From Viscum album (taxonomy: Eukaryota; Streptophyta; Magnoliopsida; Santalales; Viscaceae), in the NCBI GenBank assembly GCA_963277665.1, contig OY728153.1:269302250-269366249 (forward strand): a stretch of 64,000 nucleotides of DNA, in the 5' to 3' direction. Numbering within the stretch: position 1 is the stretch's first letter; each line of letters opens with the position of its first letter. Below, in pieces: positions 62,881 to 64,000 of the stretch. The notes beneath the pieces are model-generated. The model ran no database searches. It worked only from the letters and a program-made list of their open reading frames with translations, and was not told the origin of the DNA. Position numbers and translations under genes: made by a program.

Positions 62881-64000
62881 TTTTATATGAATGTTTATTA
62901 CATTACATAAACACACACCTAAGGACTATAAAATCTTATTGTCTTTGGAAACATGGAAACAGAAACATTGGTCCATAAGTGTGCTATGTCATCCCCCACT
63001 ACATTCTTCAAAACTAACACCCTTCTTAGAAATATCATACATAATAAATATATTCATAACCTAGGGAATGGAAACATAATAAAGGATAAGTTCATATGTT
63101 AGGTAAGGGTAAACAAGTAATATATGTAATCATAACATGAACATAGGGGTATAATAACATGAGAATAACATTTGAAAACTGTTCCCTTTATATCAAAGAT
63201 CATATAAATGTTTTAGGGAATAAATATTGGAAGTTAATAAGATATGAATAATAATATATTAAAACATGATCCATAAAAGAATAACATTAGCATAAGGCAT
63301 GGAATTTGTGGCATGCACATAAGCATAGAAAATCATTTCCATATTAGTCAAGGCTCACTGTCAAGGCCATCATTGTGAAAAAGGTCCATTATTGTACCGA
63401 GTTCACTCATCAATCCATCTCTATATTACTAAACCATATTCAGTCCCCATTCCATCCCTATATTGTTATATTGGGTTAACTTTCCATTCCATCAATTTCT
63501 ATCTCATGATATATATAAATCATTACCCAATACATTGGAGGGAGATATAGGTCCCCCCATCTCATAATGACAACCATATTTATATGTTCCATAAGATCAT
63601 AAACACTCATCATATCATAACCCATGAAATGAAATGGGTATTATAAAAAAATTATCATATCATAACCTGTGTAAAAGAGATAGGTTTCATAATCTTTTCA
63701 TTATATAATAACCCATGAAAACAAGAAGGTTTCATAAGTATTTTTTCATGATATAACTCTTAGAAGAGAAATTGGTTTCATAAACATCATGAATTCAAAA
63801 CATAAATCATTCATAGAAATAATGTGAATGGTATCCTTGAATCATATTCCAATTAAGGAATAGGTAACACCAATGGATTTCATCTATGATGGAAAATAAT
63901 TTTGAAATATCATTTAAAACATTTCCTGAGGAAAATATCCTTTCTAATTTGAAAAATTAATTTTAAAACATAAAATATTTGGAAAACCTTTTTATTTGAA
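62881..64000. other. AT-rich end of window, possibly a reverse-strand Gypsy LTR remnant
   Basis: Read on the minus strand, parts resemble the second half of the A/C LTRs: a GGCCTTGACAGTGAGCCTTGAC pair near 63345-63375 and a GTTTCCAAAGAC stretch near 62942-62953. The match is patchy. No gene is seen. Confidence 0.3.
63607..63790. repeat. Degenerate tandem repeat of ~46 bp, four units
   Basis: Units start near 63607, 63653, 63698 and 63746, each with CAT(C/T/G)ATAT(C/A)ATAAC at the start and a GG(T/G)(A/T)T(C/T)AT(A/T)A block about 30 bp later. Individual units differ at several positions. Confidence 0.65.

Overview
The window is plant nuclear DNA, strongly AT-rich, and consists almost entirely of LTR retrotransposons nested inside one another. 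The evidence for a plant is a SIRE/Maximus-type Copia element with an extra envelope-position ORF, chromovirus-like Gypsy elements with LTRs of 3-4.4 kb, and initiator-Met-tRNA primer sites of the TGGTATCAGAG type. I see no intact host gene, rRNA or tRNA gene, CRISPR array or prokaryotic feature. The species cannot be named from this sequence.

Layout. (1) 374-12414 is a SIRE-like Copia element: two ~1.7 kb LTRs, gag, protease, integrase, RT/RNase H, then a third ORF of about 1,000 codons, three polypurine tracts and the 3' LTR. (2) 13595-44053 is an older, badly decayed Copia-like element (called D). Its two ~2.2-2.3 kb LTRs match each other, and its interior is split by (3) an old Gypsy chromovirus-like element (B, 16653-39083; LTRs ~3.2-3.3 kb; decayed gag-pol). 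B's integrase tail is in turn split by (4) a younger Gypsy-related element (A, 24139-35429; LTRs ~4.35 kb; perfect TTACC target duplication) that keeps only gag remnants. (5) 49876-59945 is a sister of A (element C; LTRs ~3.73 kb; perfect GTTAT duplication). It carries a nearly readable gag and no pol, and sits inside (6) what looks like the LTR of another Gypsy element (E, from ~49152 to ~60885, with a primer-site-like motif at 60895). The rest (1-373, 12415-13594, 44054-49151, 60906-64000) is AT-rich sequence without a recognisable gene. Relative age from nesting is D > B > A and E > C.

How the parts relate. A and C have LTRs, primer site, gag and a 3' non-coding region but no protease, RT or integrase. 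They look like gag-only non-autonomous elements that would depend on a B-like relative for enzymes. A, B and C share an unusual LTR plan: a CT-rich TATAAAAGG promoter, then a transcribed leader with two apparent introns (donor GTAATG, acceptor TTATTCAG or similar, a 35-36 nt exon, donor GTAAGG, acceptor TTTTCCAG). A GC-rich motif recurs every ~180-205 bp inside the first apparent intron. This conserved leader is the most interesting and possibly undescribed structure in the window. The SIRE-like element has its own oddities: an array of 16-18 units of a 13-bp near-palindrome in each LTR, and a third ORF interrupted by ten stop codons but no frameshift.
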